A stretch of DNA of 64,000 nucleotides. Source: Stropharia rugosoannulata (lineage: Eukaryota > Basidiomycota > Agaricomycetes > Agaricales > Strophariaceae). The DNA lies in the NCBI GenBank assembly GCA_028532985.1, contig JANCIK010000004.1:310001-374000 (forward strand), given 5' to 3'. Position numbers and translations under genes: made by a program. Positions 12,301 to 24,433 of the stretch are shown piece by piece (within the stretch, counting starts at the first letter, position 1; each line of letters opens with the position of its first letter). Under the pieces are notes generated by a model. That model was not told where the DNA came from. It did no database searches and worked only from the letters and a program-made list of their open reading frames with translations.

Positions 12301-12490
12301 ATGAATACATTTCAACTTGACGCTTCAAAAGCATTTGCTATTATTTCTTCTGGACATAGAAGCCCCAAATATCGTAGAACATTGAAAGACTATGTAGCGC
12401 TGAGATTCATAAGTCTCATTCTTTGATGTGATGGAGGAGACCCGAAGAGAGGAGTTTAGAAGGTGTCGAGTTCGGACCTGATGCTAAGCC
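12301..12490 (+). repeat. Left direct repeat flanking dead copy A
   Basis: This stretch and 14399-14603 are diverged direct copies. Both begin ATGAATACATTT and share ctatgtag(c/a)gctgag, then gatgtgatggaggagac, and end gatgc(t/c)aagcc. By eye they are roughly 70% alike with small gaps. They bracket the family-A pseudogene. They may be remnants of a duplicated gene or a repeat mobilised with the locus; I cannot name the sequence. Confidence 0.6.
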
Positions 12491-12726
12491 ATGTGCGTGA
12501 GGGCTTATGTAAGCTTAAGGATTACGCGCTCACGCGCCGATTCACTTGATTATAATCCTCCAACAATCCTCTTCCAAGCCGTCTTTCGTCGCATTCTGGC
12601 TGTGCAGACGAGTAGATGGTGTGTTAACTCTCCGAAGTGACACAGCTTAATACGGAATGGTGAGTATGTACCCATCTTGCTTATAATAACTTGTCTCGTA
12701 ACTACTGAGTACAGTATTGTTTCTGC

Positions 12727-14300
12727 AGTCCACGGACGGCGGTTCTTATTTAACATCAAACCACGATTCTAACTCGACAGCAAGTATTTCAGAGCGTAGA
12801 CGGACTCCTTCCAAACAAACTGCACGACGACTATACAGAGTGCAGGGTTTCATGTATTTAAATATTGGCCGCATCAAAGTATCCAGTGCCTCCAGACATC
12901 CATACTCACTCGTTAATACTCCAAGAGCATGGCACACCTCTATGGTCTCCGTTTGGACACTTTCCACGAAGTACTGAACATGTTATAAACGGTGTAGGCA
13001 TTGGGGATGTAAGAATCATAGACGACACCGGGATCTTCATCTTCATGTTCAATATATTCCGGTCCCCAGACGATCTGATTCATAAGAAGTCTACGCCACG
13101 AGAGTTTTAGCTCATCGAGCCACCTCTCGATCCCTCGGAAGTGTCTTATGAGCCTGACTACTTTAAACCTGGTACCGCAATTCTTAGCGATGGCGTTAGC
13201 GTTAAGAGGCATCCCACTGACCCCTTGTAAGCCTTTCTCTCAACTTTTGTTCGGTTTGTACTCAATCATATATACCAATCAGTGAAATGAGCTTCTACTT
13301 CAAAGCACGAGAGGGCGCACTTTTATACTTGCCTGACGGAGCCTCGAGAGAAGATTTAATTGCCACAGATCGGTTGCATGAATATATTCAACGTAATGCG
13401 CGGCACTGGTACCAGATGGTTAACGGCTATGAAATAAAATATTATCCAAATGGATCGCTGATGGTAGTGACGGGATGCCATTGATTAGCTGAATGCGAAA
13501 TTCTATGAGAGTGGCGAAATCAATTATTCATGGCATCAAAAATTCAAGTCGTCTTGGAGTGGAGACGGCCGCACTAAGCGACAGCCTGTCCCAGAAAGAA
13601 TTTCCGGTGTCAAAACACCAGTGGATGTAGATGTTAAGAACCAATGCTTGTTTGTACGGACGCTGCGGGTCTCACTCAGTATAGATGTTTGGCTGGAAAT
13701 TATACGAAATATAAGATCTCCGCCCTTTTATAACTTAATTGCATTGCGAAAATCATTATATCTGAATCAACGTATGTTTGATGCGATAGCGGTTTGGCTG
13801 AAACTGTACTACCCCGAGGCCCACGCCATTGAATTTTGCAAATGGAAGTCCATGGGGAAGGTGATGACTTTGGCTATGATCATTTTTATCAACTAATATA
13901 CATGGTTTGCTTTCACGCAAATGTTTCATCTCAACGATATTCTGGCTCAAGTCCTTTTGGAACGGGTAGGTCTTTTAACTTTGTTAGAAGTTCCATGTAT
14001 TGATACTCACTTCGCCTTGCCATTATGTTATTGACCTATTAGCAGGGAGTAGGTATTGTCTCGAATTCTGGAAAGACATGAGGCTGTTGTGAAGCGTGGT
14101 GAATCACTTTCTATTCTGTCTCGATACTTTCTGATTGTTCAAGTTGTGTAGGCTGCCTGACGCTCTCTCTTATGTCAAACGAGTTTAAACGCCTCCCGAG
14201 TATAAAAAAGCTGTTGATGGAAACGTTTACTTCGACATAGAATCCTGATTCCTCAAGTGCTGGTTATATACGCCAACCGGGTCAAATTTGGTTTACTCGA
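12727..14300 (+). pseudogene. Dead copy (A) of the multicopy family, closest to copy H
   Basis: Matches copy H (minus strand, 50.8-52.6 kb) along its whole length: QSTDGGS, RVQGFMYL, HGTPLWSPFGHFPR, IIDDTGIFIFMFNIF, LPDGASREDLIATDRLHEY, NARHWYQMVNGY, YPNGSLMVVTGC, NQCLFVRTLRVSLS and the tail words HLNDILAQVLLE and GCLTL. Lesions are visible. There is a one-base frame change near 12861. An in-frame TAG at 13108-13110 follows STPREF. A small deletion after VTGC removes the DKA codons. TAG at 13486-13488 stands where H has TGG. An intron acceptor reads CG instead of AG at 13916-13917. The exon equivalent to H's FPNADTCLL is lost and the following exon is shortened. It cannot make the full protein. 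Confidence 0.85.
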
Positions 14301-14398
14301 AGACTAACTTGCCTGCCGCCATGTATTCGCTTTCATTTTTATTATTTAGTATTTTTACCACTGGCACTTTCCTTTTGTTTTTTATGGTTTTGGTGTCA

Positions 14399-14603
14399 TG
14401 AATACATTTTAACTTTGACTTCAAATTTATTTACTACGTATATTTCTGCTCGGCATCGGAACCTCAAGTATCACAAAAAAACTGACAGACTATGTAGAGC
14501 TGAGTTTTGTTTTGTAATGTCTTGTTCGATGTGATGGAGGAGACTCAAAGAAGTTGCAAAGAAGAGTTTGGAAAATGTCGAAGTCGCTGCTGATGCCAAG
14601 CCT
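14399..14603 (+). repeat. Right direct repeat flanking dead copy A
   Basis: Partner of the repeat at 12301-12490, in the same orientation, lying just beyond the decayed 3' end of copy A. It runs on into an open frame (14568-14777) that shows no domain I recognise. Confidence 0.6.
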
Positions 14604-14988
14604 TCAGCGCTGGACATGATTAATGATTGTCGGCCGACCTGGGCGCCTAACGGAATATTCCATGGGGTGAAATCCTTCCTATCACCTTCGGTAGTGTCAG
14701 GACCGTCAAACGACCACGCCTCCACCAGAATTAGTATCATCAATGACTTATGGTACTATCCTCCAAAGTCCACGTAATTCGGTTATTGCTTATCAACGTG
14801 CATCATCATCATCCAAGTTTAAGGGCCTTACTACGTGTCGTAAATTCCCGAAGTCATGAAGCTATAGCAGAACTGATGCAATAATTGCTGATAGGCACTT
14901 CTATATGTACATACATAGGAAAATACGTGATTCAAAACCGTGCATCATCAATGTAAAGAACCAGACACCATGCATTACATGTCACATG
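14604..14988. other. Intergenic, no gene seen
   Basis: About 385 bp between the right repeat and the 3' end of the IFI27-like gene. Includes the tail of an unassigned open frame; nothing else supported. Confidence 0.4.
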
Positions 14989-15576
14989 TCACAACTGCTT
15001 CTTGTTATCGGAACCAGCAGCATTTCCTTCGATGCGCTCGCGCAGGTACTTGTACAAGTAGTATCCTCCGATACCGAGAAGGCCACTGCCAAGTATTGCT
15101 CCAGCTGCAATGAGCACGGGAGGTGCTGAGACTGCGGCTACTGCGCCGAAAGACTGCAGAGCTGAGAATAAACCGCCCGTGAAACCACCGTAGACAACGC
15201 TCTGGATAAATGCCGCTAGGGAGCCTTTGCAACGGTATGAGTATACATCGTATTGGCTCCAAGTTGAGTGTACCGCACCTTGGACGACGCCTGCAGACGT
15301 AAAGCCAATTAAATTCACGACGAGTACCGTCAATGAGGGCAAAAACATCCCGATGCCGGTAGTGGTGAGCACCCCCGATATAACCAATATGATATTTTTC
15401 TTGACGAGGTCGGCTATTCTTCGAAAGCGAGCCAACGACGCCTGTGTTAAGGGGCCCAATCGGTCTTGAATCAGTCGCATTACAGCGTCGTGGACTGCTG
15501 AAGCCGAAGGGCTTTGATTCAGGCGTCGAATATCATCTTTTCGGGGGCGGCGGTTGTGGTGTCCATCGACACTCAT
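14989..15576 (-). CDS. IFI27/ISG12-like small membrane protein
   Basis: The C-terminal half has the ISG12 (interferon-alpha-inducible 6/27) pattern of Gly/Ala-rich hydrophobic helices: GFTSAGVVQGS, then AAFIQSVVYGGFTGGLFSALQSFGA and LIAAGAILGSGLLGIGGYYLY. In animals these proteins sit in mitochondrial or inner membranes; fungal members are uncharacterised. ATG at 15576, TGA at 14989-14991. A 54-nt GT-AG intron (15225-15278) has no stop and keeps the frame, so an unspliced reading would carry 18 extra residues. Splicing restores SAGVVQGSLAAF, the expected family spacing, giving about 177 residues. The N-terminal 90 residues are basic with a first hydrophobic segment (IILVISGVLTTTGIGMF). Confidence 0.78.
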   Translation of the reverse strand: MSVDGHHNRRPRKDDIRRLNQSPSASAVHDAVMRLIQDRLGPLTQASLARFRRIADLVKKNIILVISGVLTTTGIGMFLPSLTVLVVNLIGFTSAGVVQGAVHSTWSQYDVYSYRCKGSLAAFIQSVVYGGFTGGLFSALQSFGAVAAVSAPPVLIAAGAILGSGLLGIGGYYLYKYLRERIEGNAAGSDNKKQL

Positions 15577-16268
15577 GTTTATCGTAATGATTTATACTTG
15601 ATACTTGGCGACGAGGAGTGTATTATTCCGGTGTGCTCCAAAGCCTGGGGTTCTGCGACAAGGTAAAAGAAGGCAACGTGCAGTCGAGCGCAAGATAAGT
15701 TCTTGTTAAGTAGGCACGAATTAATCCACAGGCAAAGCTAAATCAGCCTTATCGGTCACCGCAGCAGGTTCGAAGAGAAGATATGTCACATTAAACCGCG
15801 TTTCTGAACTGAATTAAACGCAACGAGCATCCTACACCGGCACAAATCTATTTTGGACGTCAGAACCATTCGTTTTGTTTCGTACAACGACTCACGTCGT
15901 TTATGCTTTGGTTGAAGTCTTCAAGAAGGACCAGATATTCTTGTGTAGAAGTGTGGCGTGCGATTCAGCGATTACGGGACTGTAAGCATCCCATACCATC
16001 AATATCTCAATAGAATAGTTGATGGGATGACCGTCCGCTGTAACTGACAGCGGTGGTACAAACATTAGTCGATACCTTCAGAGCTAAGTGGAGCCGGGTG
16101 ATTGAACAACAAAAAAGCCGCCGTGACATCTGGAGCTTGAAGCAATGTGCAATTTTATTGCGCAGGAAAGTTTGATCGATAAGGGAGACACAGAAGTATA
16201 CGGGCGCCAATCACATCATCAATGCATCATGCATCATGCCTAAATTTGAATTTTGAAGACTCCCGATC
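15577..16268. other. Intergenic, no gene seen
   Basis: About 690 bp. No coding exon or RNA gene supported. A box-B-like word (ggttcgaag, about 15768) lacks any cloverleaf around it. Confidence 0.4.
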
Positions 16269-17481
16269 ATGAGCTACCCTCCACCGTCTTGCGCAGTCTT
16301 TACACTCAAGACGTTCCGCAATCGAGTGCTATACAGCGGCAAGCACGTAACAGACACGCTTGTCGTACCGATGAGGACTGTATGCATGCAATCAACTGAA
16401 TATCAAGCCCGCTTGCAGATCGAGATTTCCTGCCCGGTAGTCACCTTATATGCGAAAAAAGCAATGTCCATTCTGTGGTATGGCAGAACTAAAAGAGCCT
16501 AAGAGTTCCTGTACTGACTAGCCAAATCGCGGATCGCAACCAGATCTGCGACGTCGAGAGCATACCAACGTCCTGACGACTGTGGCCCCCTGCACTGACA
16601 ACCTCCAATAATTGATTGTCTGCGAAATCATTGATAATCCAAATAGGTCCCGTCCTGCGTCATTACGATGTACTTGCACTACCGTTTTCTCTTGAAGTTG
16701 TTCATGGTTTTTCCTTGAGCATACGTAACATGCCCGGGACAGACTTCTCGTTTGATGAGTTCAACAAAATTTTCAGAGCCACTCAATTTATCACGATTGC
16801 CATTTTCCACCCGAGGCTAAAGACGTTTGATCTCAACGGTCTTGTCCCCAGGTTGTAGTTTCCTAGATAAAAACACAATCAGATGTAAAGAAACTAATCT
16901 ATCCGAATGGAACCTTACCTATTCGCCAGTTGGGCTGTCCATGCGACCAACGTTGTATACCTGGCCGCTCCTAGAGGCGACCTAGGCTTCATCGTTTTCT
17001 TCGTTGTTCGACTCGGTGAAGGCTGTCAGGTGCATGAGCCTTTCAAACGTCTATTAAATTAGACAATCAATATGATTGATTACGCCAGCATTGAATAGTG
17101 CTGGTGAGCATTAAAGAGCTTACCTTCAATACAAGAAAGAACCTTTTCCGCGCAAGCTCTTCGTAACTGATACTCAACTCGGTCTGTACTCCATCCGACA
17201 CATTTCTGAGTGCGTAGCCCTGAACTGCCACCGTCTAACTCTAGAGGGCGTAATTCCGCATTATTTTCGCGAGTACATTCAGTATCCCCGCGACAAAAAC
17301 GATCGCGTTGCAGGTCTTGAGGGGGGCCCGAGTATGGTCTTCATCACCCGATACTATGAAAGGTGGCTAAAGAGTACGCTTGTTGAAAAGGACTCATACA
17401 GAGCTAAGCACCCGGCTCAGTGCCATAACCGAAGGGGTCCACATGGAGTAGACCTCGAGAAACATTCGTGCTTCACCGCTT
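16269..17481 (+). CDS. Possible unrecognised spliced gene or remnant
   Basis: Four plus-strand open blocks look protein-like: 16269-16502 (begins ATG, MSYPPPSCAVFTLKTF), 16616-16858 (SFDEFNKIFRATQFITIA), 16922-17060 (WAVHATNVVYLAAPRGDLGF) and 17115-17481. The last is a 121-codon run with no stop that includes IPHYFREYIQYPRDKND and MVFITRYYERWLK and ends in TAG at 17479-17481. They are on one strand and in order, but I cannot join them with good splice sites, so the gene may be degraded or wrongly joined. I recognise no family. Confidence 0.3.
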
Positions 17482-18475
17482 AGATTAAAGAGCGTACGAG
17501 AAATAGAGACATGCCTCACGACATACATGTCCAATTACATGGCCTATACCATAAAACGAGAAGTGCGAGTTTTCGCTTGGTTTTCGCATAACGTTGAATG
17601 TGTCTCATGCATGTTTTACATGTCTTTCTGTTTCGACTGCATGAATTTTGGGCCTCAAGCTTTCATGAAAGGCATGCACTTGTTTGTAGAGTCTGAATCC
17701 CTGTCGCATCTAGTCGGACGTGGAAAGGTGGCAGGACCACCACCTGTGTCACCTTTCTTGCTCGAAGGCTTGCGATCCTTGGTAGTTGTCTCCTGACACT
17801 TAGGTTGTCCTATATCTTGCTGTATCTCAACGTCGTGTGAAACGAGGTCCAGTGATAATCAAGATAGGTGTAGCTATCTGGAAGGAGATATTCTTCAAGA
17901 CTCAATCCAGTCTAGATTAAAATGGAGAGGATCAGGGGCAAAGCAGAGGGCCGGCAGAGAGATAGATGGGATGAAGTTTGACGATAAGGGCAGATTGCAG
18001 TGAACTTGAGATTAACAGCAGACCTTGGAGGTTGCAAATCTAGGCTTTCTTCAAGGCGCAGCGTTCAAGTTTGTCGCTGAAGAACAAAAAAATGGCGTCC
18101 GCATTCGAACAACCACTCGAACAGGGCGTCACTTCTGACAGCATGGCTTTCGGTTCAATCTGCTAGCCAGTTGGTCTTGCCCCAGGTGGCCTGAGTAACT
18201 TGATTCATCTTTCAGCGGATACAGAGAAACCTGAAAGCATTGGGACGGCGAGTTTGAGCGAGGGCTGGATTTCGTGGGCGGTGGTGGTGGTGGCTGAAGC
18301 AAAAGTTACGGTGGAGAAGTGTTAGTGGTTAGTGATAGGCGCGTTGGGGTTGGTCGAGACTTGGGCGCCACCCGGCTCGATCCGGTTTCCTAGTCCCGTG
18401 TTTTGACGGCCAAGTCGTCTTCTCTTCTGCTCATATATTCGTGCCCACCCCCACTCCCTATAAAATATTAGAAAA
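17482..18475. other. Upstream region of COX5
   Basis: About 1 kb. An open frame at 17527-17796 has no domain signal. Immediately before the COX5 start is tataaaatattag, about 20 bp from the ATG; it may be leader rather than a TATA box. Confidence 0.4.
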
Positions 18476-19297
18476 ATGCTAGCTCTCCGCCTGGCGCGTT
18501 CAGCGGCCCTTAGGTCTGCTGCTGCTCAACGCCGTTGTCTGACTACCGCGACCGCCAACCACGCCGACATTGCCTCAAGCTCCCAAACCGCGACCGCCTC
18601 CCGCGTCGCTCCGATTCCCCTTTCCAACATCGAGGCCCAATGGGAGAAGCTCAGCGCTGAAGAGAAGGCCTCTGTCCACGAGAAGCTGGAGCTCCTGCAA
18701 CAAAAGGACTGGAAGGAGTTGTCGTTAGACGAGAAGAAGGCTGGTGCGTCTTTTTCACCATGTTCAACAACAGCGATAGGAGTCGGTGGACTGTATCCAA
18801 ACCTTTCCTTTTCGTGGTTTGAACTCGTATATGCGTGAATTTGCGTTTCTTACTCGTTGTTTCCAGCGTACTACGTAGCTTTCGGTCCCCATGGTCCCAG
18901 GACACCTACCAGCCAACCCGGCGATGGCCTTAAGGTCTTCTTGTCTACCTTGGGTCTCGTTGGCGTGTCCGCCGCTATCTTCTTCTTCATCCAATCGCGC
19001 TGTACGTACTCTTACTCTTGGGACTATCTGGCGTTAGTATTGATGGTTTTCGGATTTACTCTTAGCCCCGCCTGCTCCTAAGACTATGACCAAGGAATGG
19101 CAAGAAGCCTCCAACGAGCGCGGTCGCGAGATGAAGTTGAACCCTATCACTGGTACGTCTCTCAGTCTTATTACGGGCAGTTTTCTGCTCCTAGCGCTGT
19201 TCTTCGAGCTATGTCGAATAATACTGATGGACGCTTTTTTCTTCCAGGTCTTACGTCCGAGGGTTATGACGGCAAGGGCTTTGTTCAAAGCAAGTAG
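18476..19297 (+). CDS. COX5: Cytochrome c oxidase subunit IV homologue (Cox5)
   Basis: A nuclear-encoded subunit of respiratory complex IV in the inner mitochondrial membrane. Four exons: 18476-18743, 18867-19001, 19066-19152, 19248-19297. The N-terminus MLALRLARSAALRSAAAQRR is an Arg/Ala-rich presequence with no acidic residues. Then comes IPLSNIEAQWEKLSAEEK and DWKELSLDEKKAAYYVAFGP, the classic Cox4/Cox5 block. One transmembrane helix follows (GLVGVSAAIFFFIQSR), then PKTMTKEWQEASNERGREMK and NPITGLTSEGYDGKGFVQSK. Length about 179 residues is usual for the family. Identity certain. Confidence 0.96.
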
Positions 19298-21163
19298 AAT
19301 ACCCATACACGTCGCGGAGAGATTAATCGAATGCCGGGAGTTGGACAACGTTTCTATCATACTTGAGGCAGTGGAAGTCAGTCACTGCATAAATGCACGA
19401 GCGCAAGCCAGGCCATTCGTTCTTTATTCCTAATTGGCTTATCCCTGCTACTTTCTATATGCCGTCTCGTTTATGCCACTCCCTCATTCTCGCCCCTTCC
19501 GCTGCATACAGTACCATGCATAGACATCGAACGAATCGAACGAGCATTCTTCTTCATGGGGCCGGTTTAACTGATGCATGATCAAAATTTCGCATACTCA
19601 TGCTCACGCCTGCATTCCCTAGTGCAAGTTGAAAATATGGAGAAGCGCTTATTTCCGTTTAATTGCGAGCGCAAATAGGCACTTGCTAATAAACTTGTGA
19701 GCCATTTTTTGCGGAGCTGCCTAATACACTCCTGGCAATAATAGGCGCAAATGGACTCCTCTGGATCCGGGGATTTTTGTCCAGACCGGGGTGTACCTGG
19801 CCTCGTCCTCTTGTGAGGTCTGCTTATGTTTCGGCTCCGTTTGATAACATTTGATTGTCCTATGTTCAGAAGTGTGCATACGTACCCGCCTCGTAGTTCT
19901 TTGCGATGTCATCGCAAGATCTGCCTGACTCCTAGATGACTGGGCTGGACGGTTCTAGAGATGAGATCCTTTGAAGACATCAAGTTGTGGCTGACGAGCA
20001 TTGAGATCGACTAACGGTTAATTTGGGCTGCCTACATAAGTCGAGGGTGCGTACTTCTGTATCAACTAATCTAATAGTCAATGATGTACATGCGCTGAAA
20101 TCGTGATAAAAAAAGGTCGGAACCGGACGAAGAAATTGCATGGAAAATAGAGAAAAATGTCACACGAGGAGGTACGTAGTACAACTACAACAGCCGCATC
20201 GTTGAATATGGCTGAAGTATAGTAGTAGTGCTAGTTTTTTCCTTACTTCTTTCCTTCTGTGTGTAGCCAGGGTTAGGGATGGAGCGGTTCTCGCCGCAGC
20301 CTACGTATTCGAAGATAAATAATGAGCTGTGTATTGTGAATGCATAACTACTAACATTTTTTTTAGCTGCGTGAACCACCATCGGGGAATGTAAATCGAC
20401 ACTACTGCGCCAGATAAATATCCGCCGAACTTGTAAAACGGGGCTTCAAATTTCAAACTCGGAAGGGTCTGGCAATGACGCGACGGTATTGGGTAAACGG
20501 GTTTCGTCCATGCACGTAGGCAGCAATTCGAGGTCGAGTCAGACCAAGCTATAGGCAGACCAGAAGTCACCCATTTCGCAGTAATAAAGCGAAACCCATT
20601 AGTTCGAGGTAGAGTCTTCAATCGTTGTTTCAATTAGATCGTAAAATTAATGGTAACAGTTCTTCGTTCCATGGGGAACCTCCCCTTGCAAGTTGACGGT
20701 TATTATACCAACGTCCCCGATAGAGACAACAGTCTCCAGGTACGCCATATAATCTATCGCCCAGGTGGCATCTGAAGATAGGGCATTGGCAGTTGATCAG
20801 AGGGTGAAGAGACAGAGCGTGTCCACGGCAGCACCGTACGATATTTGCATGAACTTCGTCTGCTGGCATGTCATGCGTATTTGGAATGTTGCTTCGGTTG
20901 AGACTCAGCGCTCAGAGTTAGCGTGGTACCTTAACGATGCCCTCGATAAGCAATTTTAAACGATCGATTAAGCTAGCTTACTAAGTCTTTCGGCGAGTGA
21001 AACGTACACAAGCTCGAGGCTTTCCGTATTCCTTTCTTTCTTTTGTTGTGGCAACAGCAACATTTATATCTGTCAGCTTTGAGTAAGCTTCTGGGTCGAG
21101 TGCATTCGACCAGTCGTTAATAACTGTTCATTTTCTATAGCAGTGCCACTTCCCATATCGTCC
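19298..21163. other. Long intergenic stretch
   Basis: About 1.9 kb between COX5 and family copy B. Open frames here, such as 20301-20869 on the minus strand, have no motif or splice structure I can support. Confidence 0.4.
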
Positions 21164-24009
21164 ATGTCCAACCTCCCCCGTTTTGTGGAACCGGGCGAAA
21201 GAGTGGACAGGGGAGCCGAGTTGCTTTACCTCCGCACTCACGACAAGGTTTCCGAGAGTAGTGACGAGGCTTCCGACAAAGATGCAGTTGCAGTTGCAGT
21301 TGGAGATGGAGATGAAATTATTACTGAAGAGATCAGTAAGATTAGAAACACCCTTCACATAAAATGACTATATACTAACTGGGTTTTAGGGGGGCTTCTT
21401 AAGAAGCACCCTCGTGCAGAAATAAGAGAGCAAAGGTTCGTTGACGGAGATGGCGTCTGGGATGTGGACATAAAAAAGATAAATGGCCGTGTAGAACCAG
21501 GCAAGTACCTATATACTCACCCGGAGTACATTCGTGGACTAAACGAGTGCTGAATATATCCCAAGATCCAGACAACCCAGATGCTGGAATCTTGAGCGAT
21601 GGGGAGGACAGTGTAGATCAGGTACGATCCTAGAGCAACGGTCTTTGTTGTACACGGCGATTAATGAACATTTTAGCACGATGATAGTATATTAATCTCC
21701 ACCCGGGATGGCGTCACTGCTGGTCGAGCTGCCAAAAGCAGTACTACAGTAGGCTCAAGCGACCATCTACTTCAGAGACCTACTCTATTGCTGACCAAAA
21801 TTTACGTCCAGCCATCCGACTACAGCTCAAACTTTTCCTCCATGATGGTGGCTCCAAAGGATTCCTTTTCTTATAGATTGGTGCGTACACAGGCATGCAT
21901 TGGGTTATAGACAGCAGTGGGATACTGACTCTGATCTTATGAAAAATCAAATGATCAGAGGAACTCTACCGTATGTTATGTTAAACTACTAATATCAATG
22001 ACACATCTGACAACCACATCTAGTCTTCGCAAGTTGTTGAAGTACGCTTTATAATAAACGATTTGATTATCAAAGACAGCTTCTTCTCATCGTGATTTTG
22101 AATTATAGGATCAACTCCAACGTGCTCGCGGTATCCAAAGTAAGCTACACGTATGTTACCAGTCGTCGAATAAACTACTCACGATATGTCCGGTTGCCGA
22201 AAATATAGGGGTGAGCTTTTGAGTGTCTAGGATTGTTTGCTTGATTTTCTTATAAATGATGAACGCATCAGCCCAGACGATCAGGTTATTTACTTTTTTC
22301 TGTCTTCGGACTTGAGATTTGAATATACTGACATTGACGTATCAGTGCCGCCTCATCAGACTCATTTTTTGAACGACGTTGTACGTAATCTTACAATCCA
22401 ACACCCACACCCTATCATTCAACAGCTTGGGTCCAGACTGAAGCCACAGAGCATAAGAAGAGCAACACGGGTAGGTAACGTGATTGCTCACATTTCAAAT
22501 GCCTTATAGTAATAAGTTATATTCTATTTTATCTATGAAGTTGTCACCGTACCGTCGTTTGCCCTCAACACAGAAGTTGATCAAGGTATAACGTAGCAAA
22601 ATTCTGACCGATTAACAACTAACATGTAACTGGTAGACAATGTTGAAAAACAACCAAGACTCCTTGCTTTTCAAAGGGATTGCGATAACGACTCAAACGT
22701 TGTATGTAAGCTCATATCAACCAGACAATGATAATTAATGACATCTCTACGGTAGCACTGGTTCTCTATCTATGAGAAGAACCGTAACGTTCATGCATTC
22801 ATGAAAGGCTTTCCTGTTATGGAAGCTCGATCCGACATATGCGCACTCTGGAACCCACTTTCGCCATTAATCGAGCTGTCAACTCGTGATTTCGTATGTC
22901 GGCCTACTACTATCGGGGACATTGGGTTTCTGGATATAACGGGACGCTTTAAAACCTTCTTTAACATATTCTTGAGTATGGAAGAGAATCACAGGCTGGA
23001 GCTTAGCCCACCAGCATCATTTCAACACGTCAACGGTATATTTGGTTACCTGCTCAGGGACCATGATTTTCTCAGGCGATCTTTCTTGTCAAACAGACCG
23101 CGAGTTGGAGATCAGAAAAACAAATCGTAATAGTGCTCACTCTTTTCAATCATGTCGGTCTATTCCTTATTCTTCTCATTGATAGTGCACAGGACGGTAT
23201 CGATTCATACACCATCACTTTTGATCCCGTATTCACAGATGCGTCGTACATGATATTACCGGAAGGAGGAGAATTGCGTGGATTAGACGCCGACGTCTTT
23301 AGAGACCACCTCGTTCCCTACTTCAGCGCCTACGCTTCGTCCTGGTATCGGCATATAAAACAGTTTCACAAAGGCCTCAACAACGGTGGACTGTATCTTA
23401 TTACTTCCGAGCTGCATGCTCCAATATGGGGCATGTCAGCGACCAAGCAGTTCTTCACTGGGAAAAAGAAAAAAGAAACATTAATATACCATCAAGACGG
23501 CCCAGACACCCTGCACTACCTCTGGGATGGCACCTACAGTCGATTCAACACTTGTACGGGACCGAATTATAACGATCTTCGAGACACTCGACTTAAAGCT
23601 AAGCGTGAATATTGCGTTGCCGTTTCCCCCTCATCGTTATGGCTAGATGAAAAAGTCTGGGATACTCATTTCCCTCAAGAGAAATCTCAAGGGTATCTTC
23701 CTTCGACACAGCCAAATATTGCGCCTCCGGTACCACTGGAGGTTATCTCTCCGACCTCTTCTTCACGCTCATCCAGTAAGAAGAGCTTGAAGAAAATGGC
23801 TGAGAGCGTTAAATCAACGGTTTCTAGCCTTTTTTCTTCTGGAGATTCAGCGGTCAAGACTAAGGATAGTAAGTATGCTTGTGCTCGATTTGGTTATGAG
23901 GCCTGTCACTCACCATATCTCCTGCGTTCATCATGCATCAATAGTCCCAGTCCCGGCTTGGGACTATCTTGTCAAGGGTGCCGCACCGTTGTACTCCAGT
24001 GACCGTTGA
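21164..24009 (+). CDS. Multicopy unnamed family, long form, copy B
   Basis: ATG at 21164 opens MSNLPRFVEPGERVDRGAEL and an acidic stretch with a short (gttgca)n codon repeat near 21283. Small exons follow: LLKKHPRAEIREQRFVDGDG, which resembles ENPRI in copy E; then VENQPRL-type and HWFSIYEKNRNVHAFMKGFP exons. Core module 1 is IGDIGFLDITGRFKTFFNIF (about 22918). Core module 2 is YMILPEGGE, SSWYRHIK, NNGGLYLITS, then LWDGTYSRF and SPSSLWLDEKVW. A Ser/Lys-rich tail (SSSRSSSKKSLKK) ends at a GT donor near 23870, giving a last exon with IPVPAWDYLVKG and TGA at 24007-24009. Convergent with copy C. No family name known to me; no catalytic site recognised. Confidence 0.75.
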
Positions 24010-24433
24010 ACCAAACTGATATGTGCGTGAATATTGATTGTTCAAATGAAGGTATTATCGGATTATCCCAATTCACATCTCAAGGTTTGATATATTAGAA
24101 TCTTTGGCTTAGTTTTTAGTGCCTTAGATATATTGTAGATATACAAGCTTCGAAACACTGTAGCAAGCTATCAGAGCAGCAACGTTCAAATTTTAAACCA
24201 GTATCTACATTGTACTACTCAGAAATGCTACGTCGAGCTATTTGGACTCTATCTAAATTAGTATGAGATCAGTTGTAGTAACAAGCCAAAAATTTCTTTG
24301 TCCACTGGGCTTGGGACACGGGACAAAGCACCAATTTCGTCTACGTATACGGCCCTTGGGACATGGGATGATCAGGACATAGTCGTTGCACGGCTCAAAG
24401 TCAAAGTGGGCGCCTCTTTGGATATCAGCAGTA
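24010..24433. other. Convergent 3' region of copies B and C
   Basis: 424 bp between two stop codons. A/T-rich, nothing coding seen. Confidence 0.45.

Noticed and set aside
15760..15790. Second tRNA, suggested by a ggttcgaag word
   Set aside because: No T stem, acceptor stem or anticodon arm can be folded around it.
23133..24002. Single-exon reading of copy B through to its unspliced end
   Set aside because: The start lies inside an intron and the Cys-rich end appears only if the last GT-AG intron is ignored; splicing gives an end placed as in copies E and G.
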